From Paramacrobiotus metropolitanus (taxonomy: Eukaryota > Tardigrada > Eutardigrada > Parachela > Macrobiotidae), in assembly GCF_019649055.1 (NCBI RefSeq), contig NW_026570356.1, positions 186,001-250,000 of the forward strand: DNA of 64,000 nt, written 5' to 3'. A program made the position numbers and the translations under genes. Below, piece after piece: positions 41,420 to 55,060 of this stretch; within the stretch, counting starts at the first letter, position 1, and each line of letters starts with the position of its first letter. A model generated the notes under the pieces. That model ran no database searches. It saw only the letters and a program-made list of their open reading frames with translations, and was not told where the DNA came from.

Positions 41420-41690
41420 TGTACACTTTGAACGGGCTTGTACAAAACTGTATCTGCATCAGACTGCATGTACTGTACTGCTGCACAACCGTACAACGGA
41501 ACGCAGACGGTTTTCTAATTTCGCACGCCCTCCTTGCTCTTGCTGCTGCAATTTTTTGGCGGCGAAATATGTGCTCTCTGATAATGCCAGTAGCAGCTAA
41601 CGCGCGCTCGCCGTACCCGCCGGTATCAGGAAACGCGTACCCGGCCACGAACCTTGCATACCAAAGTCAACTGATGATTTTCACTAATTT
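41420..41690 (-). repeat. Macro-repeat fragment, inverted
   Basis: The reverse complement ('gtttcctgataccggcgggt' ... 'gccgcca') matches 55,725-55,850 and 46,555-46,690. Confidence 0.65.
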
Positions 41691-41779
41691 GTATCCACTT
41701 CTGCTGCACTATACAGCTGCAGGGTATTCCACCGCGCAGTCCTCACAGTTACGTCCATGGAACTGCAATCGTTGGCAGA

Positions 41780-43540
41780 TTTTTTTAATATGTTATATTT
41801 TTCGCGAATCGCTACACTGTACGCATCGCGCGAAGGGCCCCTAAATGAGCTTCGCCTGGTGAATACGTACCCTTCGCTTTTGTTTCCAGTATGCCTTTGG
41901 AGGGGTTTCATGCACAGCATGAAAATGTACATGTAAGCACTCGAAAGGCATAGCGGAACATAGCAGTCCTATTTACGTGGGATATCACCCCTAGCTCTTG
42001 GAAATGCGGAGCTTATACCTAACCTACGTACAGCGACGTGTCAACGCCTAAGGTGGGGTTCCTGCGGATAATGTAATTATGCTGTTAATATTCGTGCCGA
42101 AATTCTCAGTTACATATATGTCGCGGACAATATCATTTAAAAAAGCGGTATTCGCTTTGTCTCTGCCTGATTTCATACACGTAAGCATGATCTCTTGTTT
42201 TTCAGTTGACCATGACTATTAAAATATCCTGCTCGATGCGTTAATTAAACTGAGATAATTCGGTTACTCATATTGCAGCTTTAGAAATTAGAATACATTT
42301 AAAACATTAAAAATAATTGGAGAAGAGGATAACGACGCTAGTATCGGATTGACACCTTTTCGTACTGTGTTTTTCCAGCTGGTGTGCACGCGCGCCTGAA
42401 CTTTTATTATGGTTTATTTAAATTTCTTAACAGCATCGGTAGCGTATATTGGCTCTGTTTTGTTATTCCATTACTGTCGCCTCAAACGGTTACCAATATT
42501 TATTTTCGAAATCGAATCCGAAAATCCATATTTCAATTAATTTCATTTTGTATTCCCGCCCACATCAGTCTCCACGTTTCCGTGTCGATCATCTAATGTT
42601 GAAGTTATCGACAAAAAAACAGGGCGGAATGGAACATCGGCAAAAGCCGGAAGTCTGGCTTATGGCAAACTTGGAATTATCAGAACTATGACTTCTAATT
42701 AGCTGATAACTTGGAGAAAGATTAGTCAGCGAACACTTATCAGATGAAGACGGAACATGCATACGTTGAGCAAAAAGTACCTAATTCCCACAGACATATG
42801 TGTACTTCCTGCTTTGCCCGCTGTTCATGGCCACGACGAATTTGAAGAACACGGTATAGGTAAATCACCGACAGTTACTTTATACTTTGTAGTTTGTACC
42901 AGTACAGGCGCAGCGGCTGGTATTAAAGCATCTGAATGGACAACAGCAAATTTTAATTTAGCAAATGCCAGTGGTGCCTGGTCAGATTTGAATCTGATTC
43001 AGCGGTGTCTTTCAGACATTTTGAAAACAAGTCTGTAGTCTTGAAACAAGCCTGTATAACTGTAGTCTTGAAAGCCGGTCTGTACTCTGTGCTATATCCT
43101 ATCGTACGTTAATTGTCCATACGCCGCCCTAAATAACTTCATATAAAAATTCATTTACTCGACCAATCGAATGTCCGCTGGTCTATGGCCAAACCTATTA
43201 ATTGCAACCACATTTCAACCCCACCGTTATCGCTTCATTCCGGTACAGAAGCGCCGTTGTAAAATTTAACATGCACCGTATGTACATTATTTTCTGTGTT
43301 TATAAGCAGCAGGCTGCTGTCGCTTTGTCCGAATATGCAAGAAGTGCTTGGTCTTGATAACGAGACTGCCGTCTCCATTGATCTTTAGCCTCGACGAGGA
43401 CTTAAAATCGATGAAAACGTAGATGAGTTGTCAAGTCCAAGCGGCTCCATTCACTGAAGGTCGCCCTGTAACCATGGCCGATCAGTTTCACAAGAAAAGG
43501 GACTCCGTCTCTTTACAATATTGGCTCTTGATTTTCTAAA
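41780..43540 (+). repeat. Macro-repeat unit 7 (distal part)
   Basis: It matches 48,960-51,350 without the inserted MITE: 'cgctacac.gtac..atcgcgcgaagg', 'gcctcaaacggttaccaatatttatttt', 'gattagtcagcgaa', 'gatttgaatctgattcagcggtgt' and the end module at 43,385-43,480. It provides an intact empty site (near 42,722-42,733) for the element at 49,884. Confidence 0.75.
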
Positions 43541-43599
43541 TATCTACTTCATATCTTTATTCGGGCAATAGCCAGTTAACAGAACAACAAGCCTGCGCT

Positions 43600-43637
43600 G
43601 GTAGATACTAATTAAAAATTTCGAATTAGTATCTACC
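43600..43637. repeat. 14-bp perfect hairpin
   Basis: GGTAGATACTAATT / AATTAGTATCTACC with a 10-nt loop. Confidence 0.85.
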
Positions 43638-43949
43638 AATTTCGAATTTATTTCATTGTTTTCATTCGCATGCAACATTTCCATATACCAATGTGCTGAC
43701 TTATCAGCCAGTCAAAGATTTTTGAGAATTTATTAGTATGCCCGCTTGATGCGATAAAGTCGGTGTTTGGCATATACAGTAGTGCAAAGCCTTCCTAAAA
43801 AAAGTTTTTAAATTTGAACCACGCTGGTTGGTTGGCGGGCCGACTCTTGGTGTGCCAATCACAGCACAAATTAAAACAAAACAACAAATTTAAAATCAAA
43901 AACAAGCACTTATCAAAAGTAGTTATTTGTTTACTGGTTTTAAGGCTCT

Positions 43950-44340
43950 GTTAATTACTGGTTCAACGGAATTCTAATAATCTGCCGACGATCGCAGTTG
44001 TTATTTGCGGCCTTCGCAGATTGCGCGCTTCGTTACAATGTAGCGCCGATGGTCACATAATCAGGCCTTTGCACTTGTGAGTCTGGAGTACAAAGTGCGT
44101 GGCCATGAACTCGTTTTCTGGTCGTCGTGGCGAAACACCGCGTTGAGTACGTATTGTGCGAGCCTTTTTTGTCTATTAGTATTTAACAGCAAATATGATT
44201 TGCATAGCAAATATTATTTTGTTATTAGTAAATTCGACCAAAACTTCGCGGTCACCAAACTATTTCATATTTTTCTAAAAATACAATATTTATTCAGTTT
44301 TCAAACAGCAACAGTGCGGATGGCGGCTGGTGCATGACAA
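43950..44340 (+). repeat. Macro-repeat core fragment
   Basis: It contains 'gattgcgcgcttcgttacaatgtagcgccgatggtcaca' in segments shared with 3,500, 6,520, 13,390 and 52,630. Confidence 0.65.
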
Positions 44341-45420
44341 ACGATCGCTAACAATTTGCAGCACACGTGCAAAATTATTACTGCAGCCCCGGTTAGTCAC
44401 AAGCGTCGTAGGGTCAAAGGTCACCAGCGTCTGCCGGTGGTATTATTGGTAAGCGCAAATTTTCCAGTCGAGTGTCGTTCGCGTGGCATTGTACAGGGTT
44501 CCACGTGACCGCGCAGGATACTGGAAATTTTATACCGAAAATCCAAATAGACAGGCCATCAATAAAACTTTGTGGATTATGAAAGCGATTTTCAGTACCG
44601 GCTCTTACGGCCCACACTCCTGCCAAACCGCACTCAATCAATTAAACGGGTCTCTTTAACAGAGCTATCGGACAGAAAGATCAGTTGTACCTCGTCTTGT
44701 GATTTTCTGCACCGTGCATTCAGCTGCTAGCCGGTTGTCTGTGTTACCGAGAGTTTTTGTCAGCAGTAATAAATTATCCAGAATATTTCCAATAAGTATA
44801 ATAATTAACTCCATTTCTACTGTTGAACTCCCGCTCGCATAATGCACTGCTGACCTACCTCGGAGACTCAGGTTACCCAGTTTGTACTGCTTTCTAACTG
44901 GTGAGCCAGAGTCGCCGGGGTATGCCGCGAGACCAGGATGACATGTATGGCAAAGATACGCATGCACGCGCTAAGCCGGAGATGCTGGTACCCCTATTAG
45001 TTTGCACTGTATACTGTTGGCGTGCCACTATCTTCGAGGTGTGTGGCAAAAGCGATGAGACCAGATGGACGCATGGGACAAAGGTACGAGTATAGTAATC
45101 GTTGAAATTTGGCTATTGTTTATTAATTTCCTAGGATTCTTCGAATTCTACCATATTTCAGTCAGTTTAGAGGCGAGTATAAGGCTATAGGCATCTTTGA
45201 AGCCGGTCACACGAACCGGTGCACAGTTAGCGTGATTTGTTTCCCATCAATTTTCAATTTTTTACGATAATGTATTGATTTCCTGTGTAGTTCTGGCTTA
45301 GATGTTTGTCATCGCGATGTTTTTACTATTTTTACTATTCAAACGAATTATTTTTTTTAAATTCCGTCTTGTTAAGAAGTTAAAATGCAAAATTTGTTTA
45401 TGTTTGCAGTGCCACCGTTA
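44341..45420. other. Intergenic, no gene seen
   Basis: No supported coding region. One AAAGGTCACC at about 44,415. Confidence 0.3.
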
Positions 45421-46227
45421 ATTGCCCACCTCTAATCGACATTTCACATCGACATGTCATCTTCGTTTTAATTAGCACAGGCAGCAACGTTTTCCGACAA
45501 CCTAAGCAGTTAGTGGGACAACCTAAGTTAGTTAGTGCGTTTAGCAAGGCAAGTCGCCACGCTTGTAATTACACACGCTGTCATTTTTCATCGACCGGCA
45601 CAATGTACGCAGTACACATCATGGCGGCATCTGTACGAATTTTCCAAGGTGAAAAATGGCTTGGGATCCGGCTTTTCCGGTATGCCGTCATTTTTTGTGC
45701 AAGTACCTATATAAAGTGTCCGAACGCTTATCTGAACATAACGGCCAATCATAGTGCTGATACTAACTAATAATAAATTTCTTACTGAGCCTGATCAAAG
45801 AGTTATCCAACTTAGGATCGTTACATTCCTGAACTCGGTTGCTTCGAACCCTAGGCTCGAATCATGAATTCGGGTATGTAACCTAACCGCCTCGAGCATG
45901 CGCCCAGTTCTTCACAGAATACATCTCAACATCCTCATTTTTATTGTCATTGTCCCCCGAAACTACCTATTGACGAAATGGGAGTTAGCGGCACCCGGAC
46001 TGTAGAAGAGACGGTCGAATTACAGTATACGCGCAATATCGTCGAGGGGCAAAATGCAGTGAAGGAAAGCCCGAGGCAGGTCATTTCGCGGAGATGACTC
46101 CAGTTAAGCTGACACTGGGTCTTGGATGTACGTGGTGGATTCCGGGATCCCTAGACACCGCGAATGACCTAACAAACAAAAATTTTGCTGATCTGGGAAG
46201 GAGAGTTACAAGTTGCTCGTAGTTGGG

Positions 46228-46265
46228 GTAACGGTTGCGCTTCGACGTCGAAGCGCAACGGTTAC
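46228..46265. repeat. Loopless 19-bp palindrome, one mismatch
   Basis: GTAACGGTTGCGCTTCGAC is followed directly by its complement except at one base. Confidence 0.85.
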
Positions 46266-46820
46266 ACAGACGGGTAAGCTGAAAACCCATCCCAGAATTC
46301 TGGTTTACCAATCACATCGTTTACCTGCTTACGCGCCGTGACGTCATGTTTTTTTACCCGGCTGCCGCTTGCGCGTCGCGTAAGGCTTACACAGAGGAAT
46401 CGACCTATACCATTAATATAGTAATTTGCCAACGATTGCAGTTCCATGGCCGTAACTGTGGGGACAGCGCATTTGAGTGTTCTGGAGCACAAGTGGTTAC
46501 ATCATCATAAATTGGAACTTTGACTTTGGTGTGCAAGGTTCGTGGCCTTGAACTCGTTTCCTGATACAGCGGGTACGGCGAGCGCGTGTGCTTTTACTCG
46601 TTTTATCGGACAGCATATATCGGATAGCAAATATATATCGGACAGCCAGCAAGTTACTGCAGCAAAAGCATTTTTGCAAAAAGTGAGTCGAGTGCATTGC
46701 TCTTCCATTGCGAGCACAATGGAAACCGATTTTTATATGCTGATAGAGTATGTTATTTTCTACATGAAACAGTTTAAAAAATTTATATAGTTCATATGGA
46801 TAATAAATAATACGAAATTT

Positions 46821-47038
46821 TAGAGTTCAGAAGCTGTGTCACAGTACGCTTCTGCACGATTTCAGTTGGCGCAGCTGTTCGCGAGCGTGTCAGAACTTTT
46901 CCAAAAAAAATTATTTTGTATGTTTGGTAGCTAACAAAATTTGAAATTTAATGAATCCAAAACCATTGCTGTACGACAACTGTTTCACGAACTGCAAACA
47001 AAAAACTGAGCCCGCCATTTTGCTGGCCCACCCGGTAG
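46821..47038 (-). repeat. Dispersed repeat B, copy 2
   Basis: Reverse complement of the repeat at 37,768-37,980, with a few indels. Confidence 0.75.
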
Positions 47039-48239
47039 GTCAAAATATCTTATATACCGAGCGGTACTCGTACATAATTTAATTGACTCTTTGTTCTTTG
47101 TATTGATTCACAGGGGAATTGTTGTAATGAGGAAAACTGATTAACGAAATTAGATTCATATCAAATGGACATGGCACATGTCGAGCAACAGACCCTTTCT
47201 CACAAGACATAAGCGATTTTTTTTCTGGAAGCAATGAATTCCCGTATCTGTACATAAAATTAACGTTCTTATCAGATCGCAGCGGTGCCTCACAAAATCT
47301 GAATCAGACACACCGGCGTCTTTCTTCCACCTTCTGGAAAGGAACAGTCAGACATGGAAGAATGATAACGGTATGTTAACCATATTTCTGCCAGTTTATA
47401 TCGATGGTCTGCCAGTTCAAAAAGTATCAGTCGCGGCTGTTTTGCAAGCGATCCGGCATGACCTTACTTGGGCATTGTAGGCACTACTTGGGATAGAACA
47501 GCGGTTGTTAAAGTTGAAATGCATTGTTGCTGGTATACCATTGATTCTGTGATTTTATCGGCAATCTGCTTTTGGTTTCTCCAAAATGTCGGATATGTTT
47601 GGTTCAGGATTCATGATAACGACGACCGGCACCTCCATGGATTTTCAACCTTCAGCGAGGATGAAAAAACCATCGGGGCTGCGTTCGGTTGTCGACTGAC
47701 GACTACGAGCGCCTCCCGTTCACTAGCGGGGACCTTGCATGCATGACAGAATAGTTTCGCAAGCAGGCGGACTCGGACGCCCAAAGCACCCGCAAAGTTC
47801 CACTTTATTATTCATGACGCATAACGGTATCCCTTCAATATTAAATTTTCGAATTCGTCAACCCAATTTTGGTGTATGAACGGGCTGACATATGAGTCCA
47901 TAACGATTTTTCGAAATTTATAATTGGATGCACAGATTACGTAATGTGTTTGATTTAATTCTTTAATTTATAAAAATGAACTGATGTTCTGTGTAGTTCA
48001 CGCATACATACCTAGTTCGATGACATGACTTTATTTTCAGAGTTGTTGTAATCTTTTTATTATTCAAAGTGTCAAGCAATTATTTCTTAAAACCGTCTTG
48101 GTAGGAAATTGCAGCCCAAAAAATATTTGTAATTCAGCGGCGTCCTTCGCCAGCGTTCTGGAAATGCGCAGTTATTCTTGAATGAATTTATACAGTCTGC
48201 ATCTGGCTATTTAAGCCTCATATCATGCATAGCGAGCAG

Positions 48240-51200
48240 TTAAAACGCAGTTATTTATTAAGATAGTCATCTAATTTAAAGCAGCATTATGCAGCTGACA
48301 GCTGGTATAATGTACAGAATGTATTTAATGCTCTTCCAAGAGTGGCAGTTAGGCAACTCTGAGGATTCCTCTTCGCTAATATATAACGCCTATGGTGCCG
48401 ATAGCACTTTTAATTTGATGGGCAACGTTCGTGGCCATGAACCTGATTTCCGTCAACGCTTTCTACAGGATAAGATGGAAGTATTGCACGAAAGTTAGCG
48501 GTACAGTCTGCTAGTGCAGCTGTGCAATCGTATGGTGTTGAGGTTCACAGTGGCGCCGTTTATTGCTAACCTAAGCACATCTTCAAACATCTACGGTTAC
48601 CCTTCGAATCAGCGCACTGTCATGTGAGAACATAATGTGATCCTGTTGTGATCAATTATCATACGTTCACGATCTAAACATATAGGTATATGACCGACGT
48701 CTAAGCGACCCGGAAATGGAATGCCCTCAAGGTATGCACGTCTACCTCTATTTGTAGTCTGTACCTATATAAGTGATATACCGTTGTATCATCTGGACGG
48801 ATAAAGTCAGCTGTATGCATGCTAGCATTGTACCATCCGCGTACAGTCGTCACGTACCATCAATAAAGATACAGCAGTAACAGCACGGACACCGCGTTTT
48901 TACAACTTGAGCAGTTGGCTGACCAAACCAGTATGCTACAGTTTCAAGCTGAGCCGTCACGCACTCATTTTTCTTCGATCGCTACACGGTACATATCGCG
49001 CGAAGGACGCCTAAACCAGTTCCGTCTGGACACCGTCCGCTTATGTTTCCAATATACTTTTGGATGGTTTTTATGCACAACATGGAAAAACTCCAAAGGT
49101 GTATTTGAAACATAGCGGCCCTAATCACGTGGGATGTCGCCTTCAAATCCGGAAAACGGGAGCGCACACCCAGCCCACGTATGGAGACGTGTCAGCGCCT
49201 CACAAGTAAGGTGAGTATACGCTGCGGACAACGTAAATATGCTAATGATCTCGTGCCGAACTCAGTTATGGCGCGGACACTGTCATTAAAGAAAACGGTT
49301 TTCGCTTCGTCTCTGGCTGATTTCAGATGCTTAAGCATGATCTCCTGTTTTTCAGCTGACCATGATTACTAGAATATCCTGCTTTGAAGCGTGAATAAAA
49401 TTGAGTTAATTTGGTTGCTCATAGTATCGCATCTTTAGAAACATGGTAGAAAATTAAAAATAACTGGGAAAGAGGGTCATGAATCTGGTATTGGATTGAC
49501 ACGTATGCTTACTGTACTGTATTGATGCATCTGGCGTTCTCGCGTGCCTGAACTATATTAAGATTTATTTAAATTTCTTATTACCATCTGAAGTCTTTAT
49601 TACCATCAGAAGCGTTCCCGTACTGTCGCCTCAAACGGTTACCAATATTTATTTTCCAATTGAAATCCGAAGATACCGATTCGTATTTCAGTTATTTTCA
49701 TTTTGTATTCACGCCCGCACCACTCGCCATTTTTCCATGTCACTCATCTAATGTTGAAGTATCGGAAAAACAGGGCTGGCATGGAACACATAATGCAGCG
49801 TATACTGCCTTTTGGCAAAAAATTGAATTATCAAAAGTATGATTTTTAAATAGCTGATAATATGGGGAAGATTAGTCAGCGAAGGCCAATGTCAAAACGA
49901 TGGCAGAATTTTCTGCCGACCAAATTTTTATATGGTCAAAACGCCGGCCGAATTTCCTGCCGGCCGAATTTCTTGTAGTCGAAACGCCGGCAAAATGTTT
50001 TCAACATTTTCTACTGCGAGTAAAAAATAAAAAATTATTACCTGCCTCGAGGCATACTTGCCACGCGGCACGCGGTGTATAACAAAGATTTGGGACTCTA
50101 CACTTACGATATCTTCATCGGCACGATTTTTGTGTTGCTTTGACAGCGTATATAAAAACTCGCTGAAGAGAATGAAGAGGCCGCGCAAAAGAGACAAACA
50201 TGGTGTTACAAAAATAGGTAGAAGACCAACTTAAAGCGATCCACGCAAAAAGTAAAGGGTTAACACTTTATGGATAGTATACTTTTCAGGAAAAGCTTCA
50301 ACCTGCACCCACACGTGATCCATCTTTCGACAAATAAGCAAAATTCATTCTCTTCCGAGTCTTTGTCAATGCAACAGCACTAAAAGCGTGCCGATAAAGA
50401 TCGTTATGTAAATGTAAGCGTTAGTGTCCAGATCTTTGTTATACACCGCGTGACAAGTACAGATATGCCTGGAGGCAGGTAATACTTTTTAGCATTTTTA
50501 CTTGCAGTTGAAAATGTTGAAAAAATTCTGCCGGCGTTTTGACCACAAGAAATTCGGCCGGCGTTTTTATCACACGAAAATTTGGTCGGCAGGAAATTCT
50601 GCCGGTGTTTTGACATTGGCCGTCAGCGAATACTTAACTGATGGATTCGGTACATGCATAAAAGTGTTTCTCACAGACAAAGAGCTACCTTGTACGGGTT
50701 TGTGCAAGTACAGACGCAGGGGCTGGTATTGAAAGTAGCTGGAAGGACAGCAAAAAATTATCTTTTGTACTAAATCGCGGCGGTGCCTGGTCGGATCTGG
50801 ATCAAATTCAGCGGGTCTTTTGGAACATTCTGGAAATTATAGCAGCTAGTTTCGAGTGCCTTTACCGGTACAGTTGACTAAGGAATTATTTATACGTATT
50901 ACCCTATCCTACGAAAACTTTCCGTACGTCGCCATATATAAATCCTTTCAAGAATTCATTAATTTTATTCGTCGGATCGAATGTCGGTCAGTCTACGGCC
51001 AAATTTATTATCTGAGACTTATTAATTGCAAGCGCACCGGCATCGCTTTTTGTCAGAGTAAAACCATCGTAAAACCAGTAAACATTCACCGTTTGTACAT
51101 CCTTTCGTGTATTTTTTACGGCAATCTGTTGTCCCTTAGCCTGCACTCTGCATGTAATAGATGTTTGTGGTCGTGATAACGAGAACCGTCGTCTCCATGG

Positions 51201-51350
51201 ATTTTTAAATCCTTGCCGAGGACTTGAAGTCTATTGCGACGTTGGTCAGTTATCAAGTACGAGCGGCTCCCGTTCACTGCCGGTCGCCGACTCGCCATGT
51301 AGTTGTGGCCGATCACTTTCGAACTCGGGGCTCCCAACAATTTCGGCTCC
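48240..51350 (+). repeat. Macro-repeat unit 9 (near-complete, interrupted)
   Basis: Core segment near 48,330-48,620, middle segment near 48,950-49,380, distal segments and end module (51,150-51,330) in the same order as units 2 and 5. A 738-bp MITE is inserted at 49,884-50,621. Confidence 0.75.
49884..50621. mobile_element. 738-bp Mutator-like MITE with long TIRs and 9-bp target duplication
   Basis: It starts GGCCAATGTCAAAAC and ends GTTTTGACATTGGCC. The inverted repeats extend about 210 bp on each side with moderate divergence (for example CCTGCCTCGAGGCAT opposite ATGCCTGGAGGCAGG). GTCAGCGAA flanks both ends (49,875-49,883 and 50,622-50,630). Uninserted copies of the same site occur at 42,727, 54,575 and 59,314. 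Long TIRs with 9-bp duplications are typical of MULEs. No transposase is encoded. Confidence 0.9.
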
Positions 51351-51518
51351 TTGATTTTTTTATGTACTTGCTACTAATATTATTAGTAACAGTTAGTCAG
51401 TAGCATTACCATTACTTCGTAAATAAAATAGCTCGTGGAGTGTCCGCAAAATTAAAACACAGTAATACTGCGAGAAAAGCCGGAATTTTACTGTACCTAG
51501 TAAAGAATATGAAGTAAC

Positions 51519-52166
51519 ATGTATTTATCGGGTCTGCGGATCGCTGTAGCTTTGCGGATGGGGGCACCAGTATGCCAGGAGCATAAATGACGTTGTGGGG
51601 AAATGGTTGCTGCGTTTGGCTTACATGGCCTGTCGTGCATAAGAGGTCAAGGAAGGTTCAGGCGGCACGCCAGTCTTAACAGTGTAATCCAATGCAGTCT
51701 GGGTTCGGCAAAGTTGCCGACAATCCTGGGACCGCCCGGACTGAGCAGATTAGATGGGAAACGGCCGGATGGCTTATCACTCTTTCCTTGGAAAAATGGC
51801 CTACCCCTGATTTGGGATGTGACGGTTGTTGACACGTTCGCTACGTCGTATGTAGCCGGTACATCAGACGCCGCGGGATCTGCACCGGATGACGCGGAAA
51901 CACGAAAAAGAAACCTTTACTCGGAACTATCTGATCGACACTTTTTCAAACCAATCGCCCTCGAAACTACGGGAAGTTGCGGCGGTAGTTCCCGTCATTT
52001 CATCAGTGAAGTTGGCCGACGCATTAAAGAGCAAACAGGAGAAGCGCGCGCCACTGAATTTTTGTGGCAGCGTCTAAGTGTGGAAATTCAGCGTGGGAAC
52101 GCTGCTTCTGTTCTGGAAACGGTTGGGTGTTCTAAACAGCTTGAAGAATTGTTCTTTTTTTTCTAA
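51519..52166 (+). pseudogene. Remnant of an RT-element ORF C-terminus, with one in-frame TGA
   Basis: The frame from about 51,522 reads GLRIAVALRMGAPVCQEHK, then TGA near 51,588, then RCGEMVAAFGLHGLSC and on to TAA 52,164. Recognisable parts: zinc-binding-like Cys/His cluster, GKRPDGLSLFPW, PLIWDVTVVDTFA, ALETTGSCGG and IQRGNAASVLE. This is the post-RT C-terminal region of a widespread metazoan retroelement ORF. No RT core is upstream, so it is a 5'-truncated copy, as target-primed reverse transcription would leave. Confidence 0.8.
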
Positions 52167-52299
52167 ATTGGTTTATCAAGTTCAAGTGTAAATGGCTTTT
52201 AGCTTGTAGAATTTTGTCAATAAAATACAAACTTTGTATTTATCTGATTAATGTTGGGTTCGATAACGGGTCTGAAAACCACGGTATCGTAACTCAGAT

Positions 52300-55060
52300 A
52301 TGAACTATTAATTAAATACGAGACGATAACAAATTTCCGAAAAATTGTAGACTAACAGCGATTATATGTGCCACCTGTATGGCCTTAGTTATCGATACTT
52401 GGCATCTGGGAGGTGAGCAGCTCGTGCTGTTCCCGCAAAATCGAAGTATTTTACTGGAAAATCACAATATGTACTGAATTAAATGGCATGTATTAATCAT
52501 GTGATTATTGTTCATTATTTCATAATATATGGATTTATAATACTTTATAAGACTTTATACATAATGCAGTTAATTGCTGGTTTCTTCCCATGTCATAACT
52601 GCCATCGGTGGTAGTTAAGTAACTGCGAGGATTGCGCTTCATTGCACTGGAGCGCCGATGGTCACATAATCAGCCGTTTGCACTTCGGGTTCGGTGTTCA
52701 GGGTTTGAGGCCGTGAACTGTATTCCAGTACCGCTTTGTGTAGCGAAAGATGGAAGTTAATTAATTGCCCGATGCTGATAGCTGTACAGTCTGTAGTACA
52801 GCTGTGTGAGAATGTAGTGCTGCCGTTTCCAGTGGTGCCGTTAAATACTAAATCTAAGCAACGATTATCATCATTAAACATCGGCAGCAATATTATCCAT
52901 ATGACATAATCATCGCTCGGACATCGCGTTGTTCCAGCTTAAGCAGTTGGGTTGACAGTTGAATAACCCAGTGTGCATTTCTTTATTTTTCAAGTTGAGC
53001 CGTCTAGCTGTCCTTTTCGCTTAATCAGTAAACAGTACACTCGTGCCTAGGACGCTCATGCGGTTTTCGCTTGAAGAATAAGCACCCTAACATCCGCTTT
53101 TTGCTTCCAATATGCCTTTGGCCTGTTTTTATGCACAGCATATGAATATACCGAACGCATATTTAAGCAAAGCGGCTCTGTTTGCTTGGGAATTATGGGA
53201 TATCCCCACTAAATCCGCTAATTGCAGAGCGCATACCCAAAGCCACGTATGGCGTGTCAAGCTTTTACAATGAGGTTCGTGCGGAAATTCTCTGTTATGG
53301 TGCGGATGCTTTATTGAAACAACTTGTTACTCGCTTCCTTTCCGCGCGATTTAATCTTTAGAGAATGCAGAAGAATCTTTTCATATTTTCGTATGCTGCT
53401 TTGAAACGTTAATTATCCAAAGCGAGTGTATTCCTTCGCTCTCATTGCAGCTTTTGAACGAACATCGTAGAACTTAAAAATATTTGCCAAATATGCGTAC
53501 ATCTCTCCACGGTAGCGCTAATAAGAGATCCCGCTGCAGTTTTAAAATATGTGGTTGGCGGCACGTGAGAACGTCCGTTCTCAATCGCGGCGAACCACAT
53601 ATTTTGAATAAATCACGTCCCGGGAGATAAGGACCGATTCGGATGATGGTGGAAGATCTTCCCGGAAGCGGCGGTGAGTATAAATAATTGATTAAGGTCC
53701 ATCTTGCGCCTACCAAATTCCGGAAACGAAGGGTGTTGGATGTTCGGTGCTGGCGTGGAATTTATGCTCCTTGGCACTCTCCAAGCTGCTGTGACAACTT
53801 GCGCAAACGCATCATGCGCAATTAGCCCCAGCAGCTCGGAGCGCAGTTGCGACAATTACGATAATGGAGGATTTCCAGATGGAACAGCAAATATACTGCA
53901 ATTGTCACCGGTAAAAGTTTCTTTACCATATTGCCTGATGCGGCGGTAAGTTGTACCGGTGACTTGTCGTGCGAGCTGGTTGTCAAGCATGTTTGTTCCC
54001 CATAAAAATTTATTTTTAATTCATTAACATTACAGCAGTGTACATTGAGGGTGTTGTCACAAGGAAGATCTAACACCCCCTTGTAAATGAGGATAAATCT
54101 AAAGGTGGGAGTACACGGGTCTTTCACAAAGGAGGAGTTTATTGAATAAAACAGGGAAATATAGAAACAGGCCAAGAATGATCTAAGAAAACTGATCATT
54201 TCCATAGGAAATGCATGAATTCCAGCAGCTACCGAGAATTTTACCGAGCGTCTCAATAAGTTATGGTGCGCCTTTCCTTTAATTTTCGTGGTGTATTAAT
54301 TGTGCCTTGATTTCTCATCTAGCGATTACCAAAATTTATTTTTGAATTGGAATGCGATCATATTCCTATTGCGGTATTTTACCTTCTCCCCGCACCTGTA
54401 ATCGGGTTTCGATGTCAATAAACTTATTTTGAAAAAAAGCGGAACCTGAAATTATCGAAATGAAAAGTCTGGTGCAACGTGTATTTCTGGCTTTTTAACA
54501 AACACGAAGTTCTCAGAAATACTATTTCTTTATTACTTAAAACTTAAAAGGAAGGCGATACTGCCAATAAGTCAGCGAAATCTTATCAGGTGCTCACAGT
54601 TCATGCCGAGCCAAGAGTATTTTCCCAAACACAAACGTCGCGTACAGATATTGGCTGCTTTCTGTTCATGTACGAGTACAACGGTGATTCTGTAGTAAAA
54701 TAAATGACTAAACAGCAATAAATTATAAGCATGCAAGGTACAATATGTACTCTGTACATGTACAAGTACATGCCCGACCGTCAGTGTCAACATAGCGGGA
54801 AGAACTCTAAAATATTATCGCTGCTGTAATTTGTCACATCGCAGCGGTCATCATTAAATCAAAACCATGTTCAGCGGTAACTTTCGCCAACATTCTTTAA
54901 AAGAGCGATTTCAATTACGGAAAATAACTGCGGAACTCGCAAAAACAACGGCGGTGGTAGAAAAAGGACATACGCCCGCATTACTAGAGAGGAGATCCTG
55001 TTTTTTTTTGTACCGACTGTCTTCTTGCGGTTTACCATCGCCAGGCCTGTGTTTGTGACA
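52300..55060 (+). repeat. Macro-repeat unit 10 (leader, core and distal parts; end module missing)
   Basis: Leader module at 52,310-52,450, core at 52,600-52,870, 'gcttccaatatgcctttgg' at 53,106, and distal 'agtcagcgaa' and 'cgcagcgg' segments at 54,575-54,900. 53,640-54,260 has no counterpart in other units and contains two donor-like GTGAGT/GTAAGT sites, but no convincing gene. Confidence 0.6.

Larger units (their letters stand above)
45420..47780 (+). repeat. Macro-repeat unit 8 (rearranged)
   Basis: 45,480-45,830 matches 55,970-56,280. 46,400-46,700 matches 55,620-55,850. 47,570-47,760 carries the end module. Repeat B (46,821-47,038, minus) and a palindrome (46,228-46,265) interrupt it. 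Confidence 0.65.

Noticed and set aside
53640-54260. Spliced gene suggested by GTGAGT at 53,665 and GTAAGT at 53,947
   Set aside because: No matching acceptors or polypyrimidine tracts, frames open on both strands, no recognisable protein.
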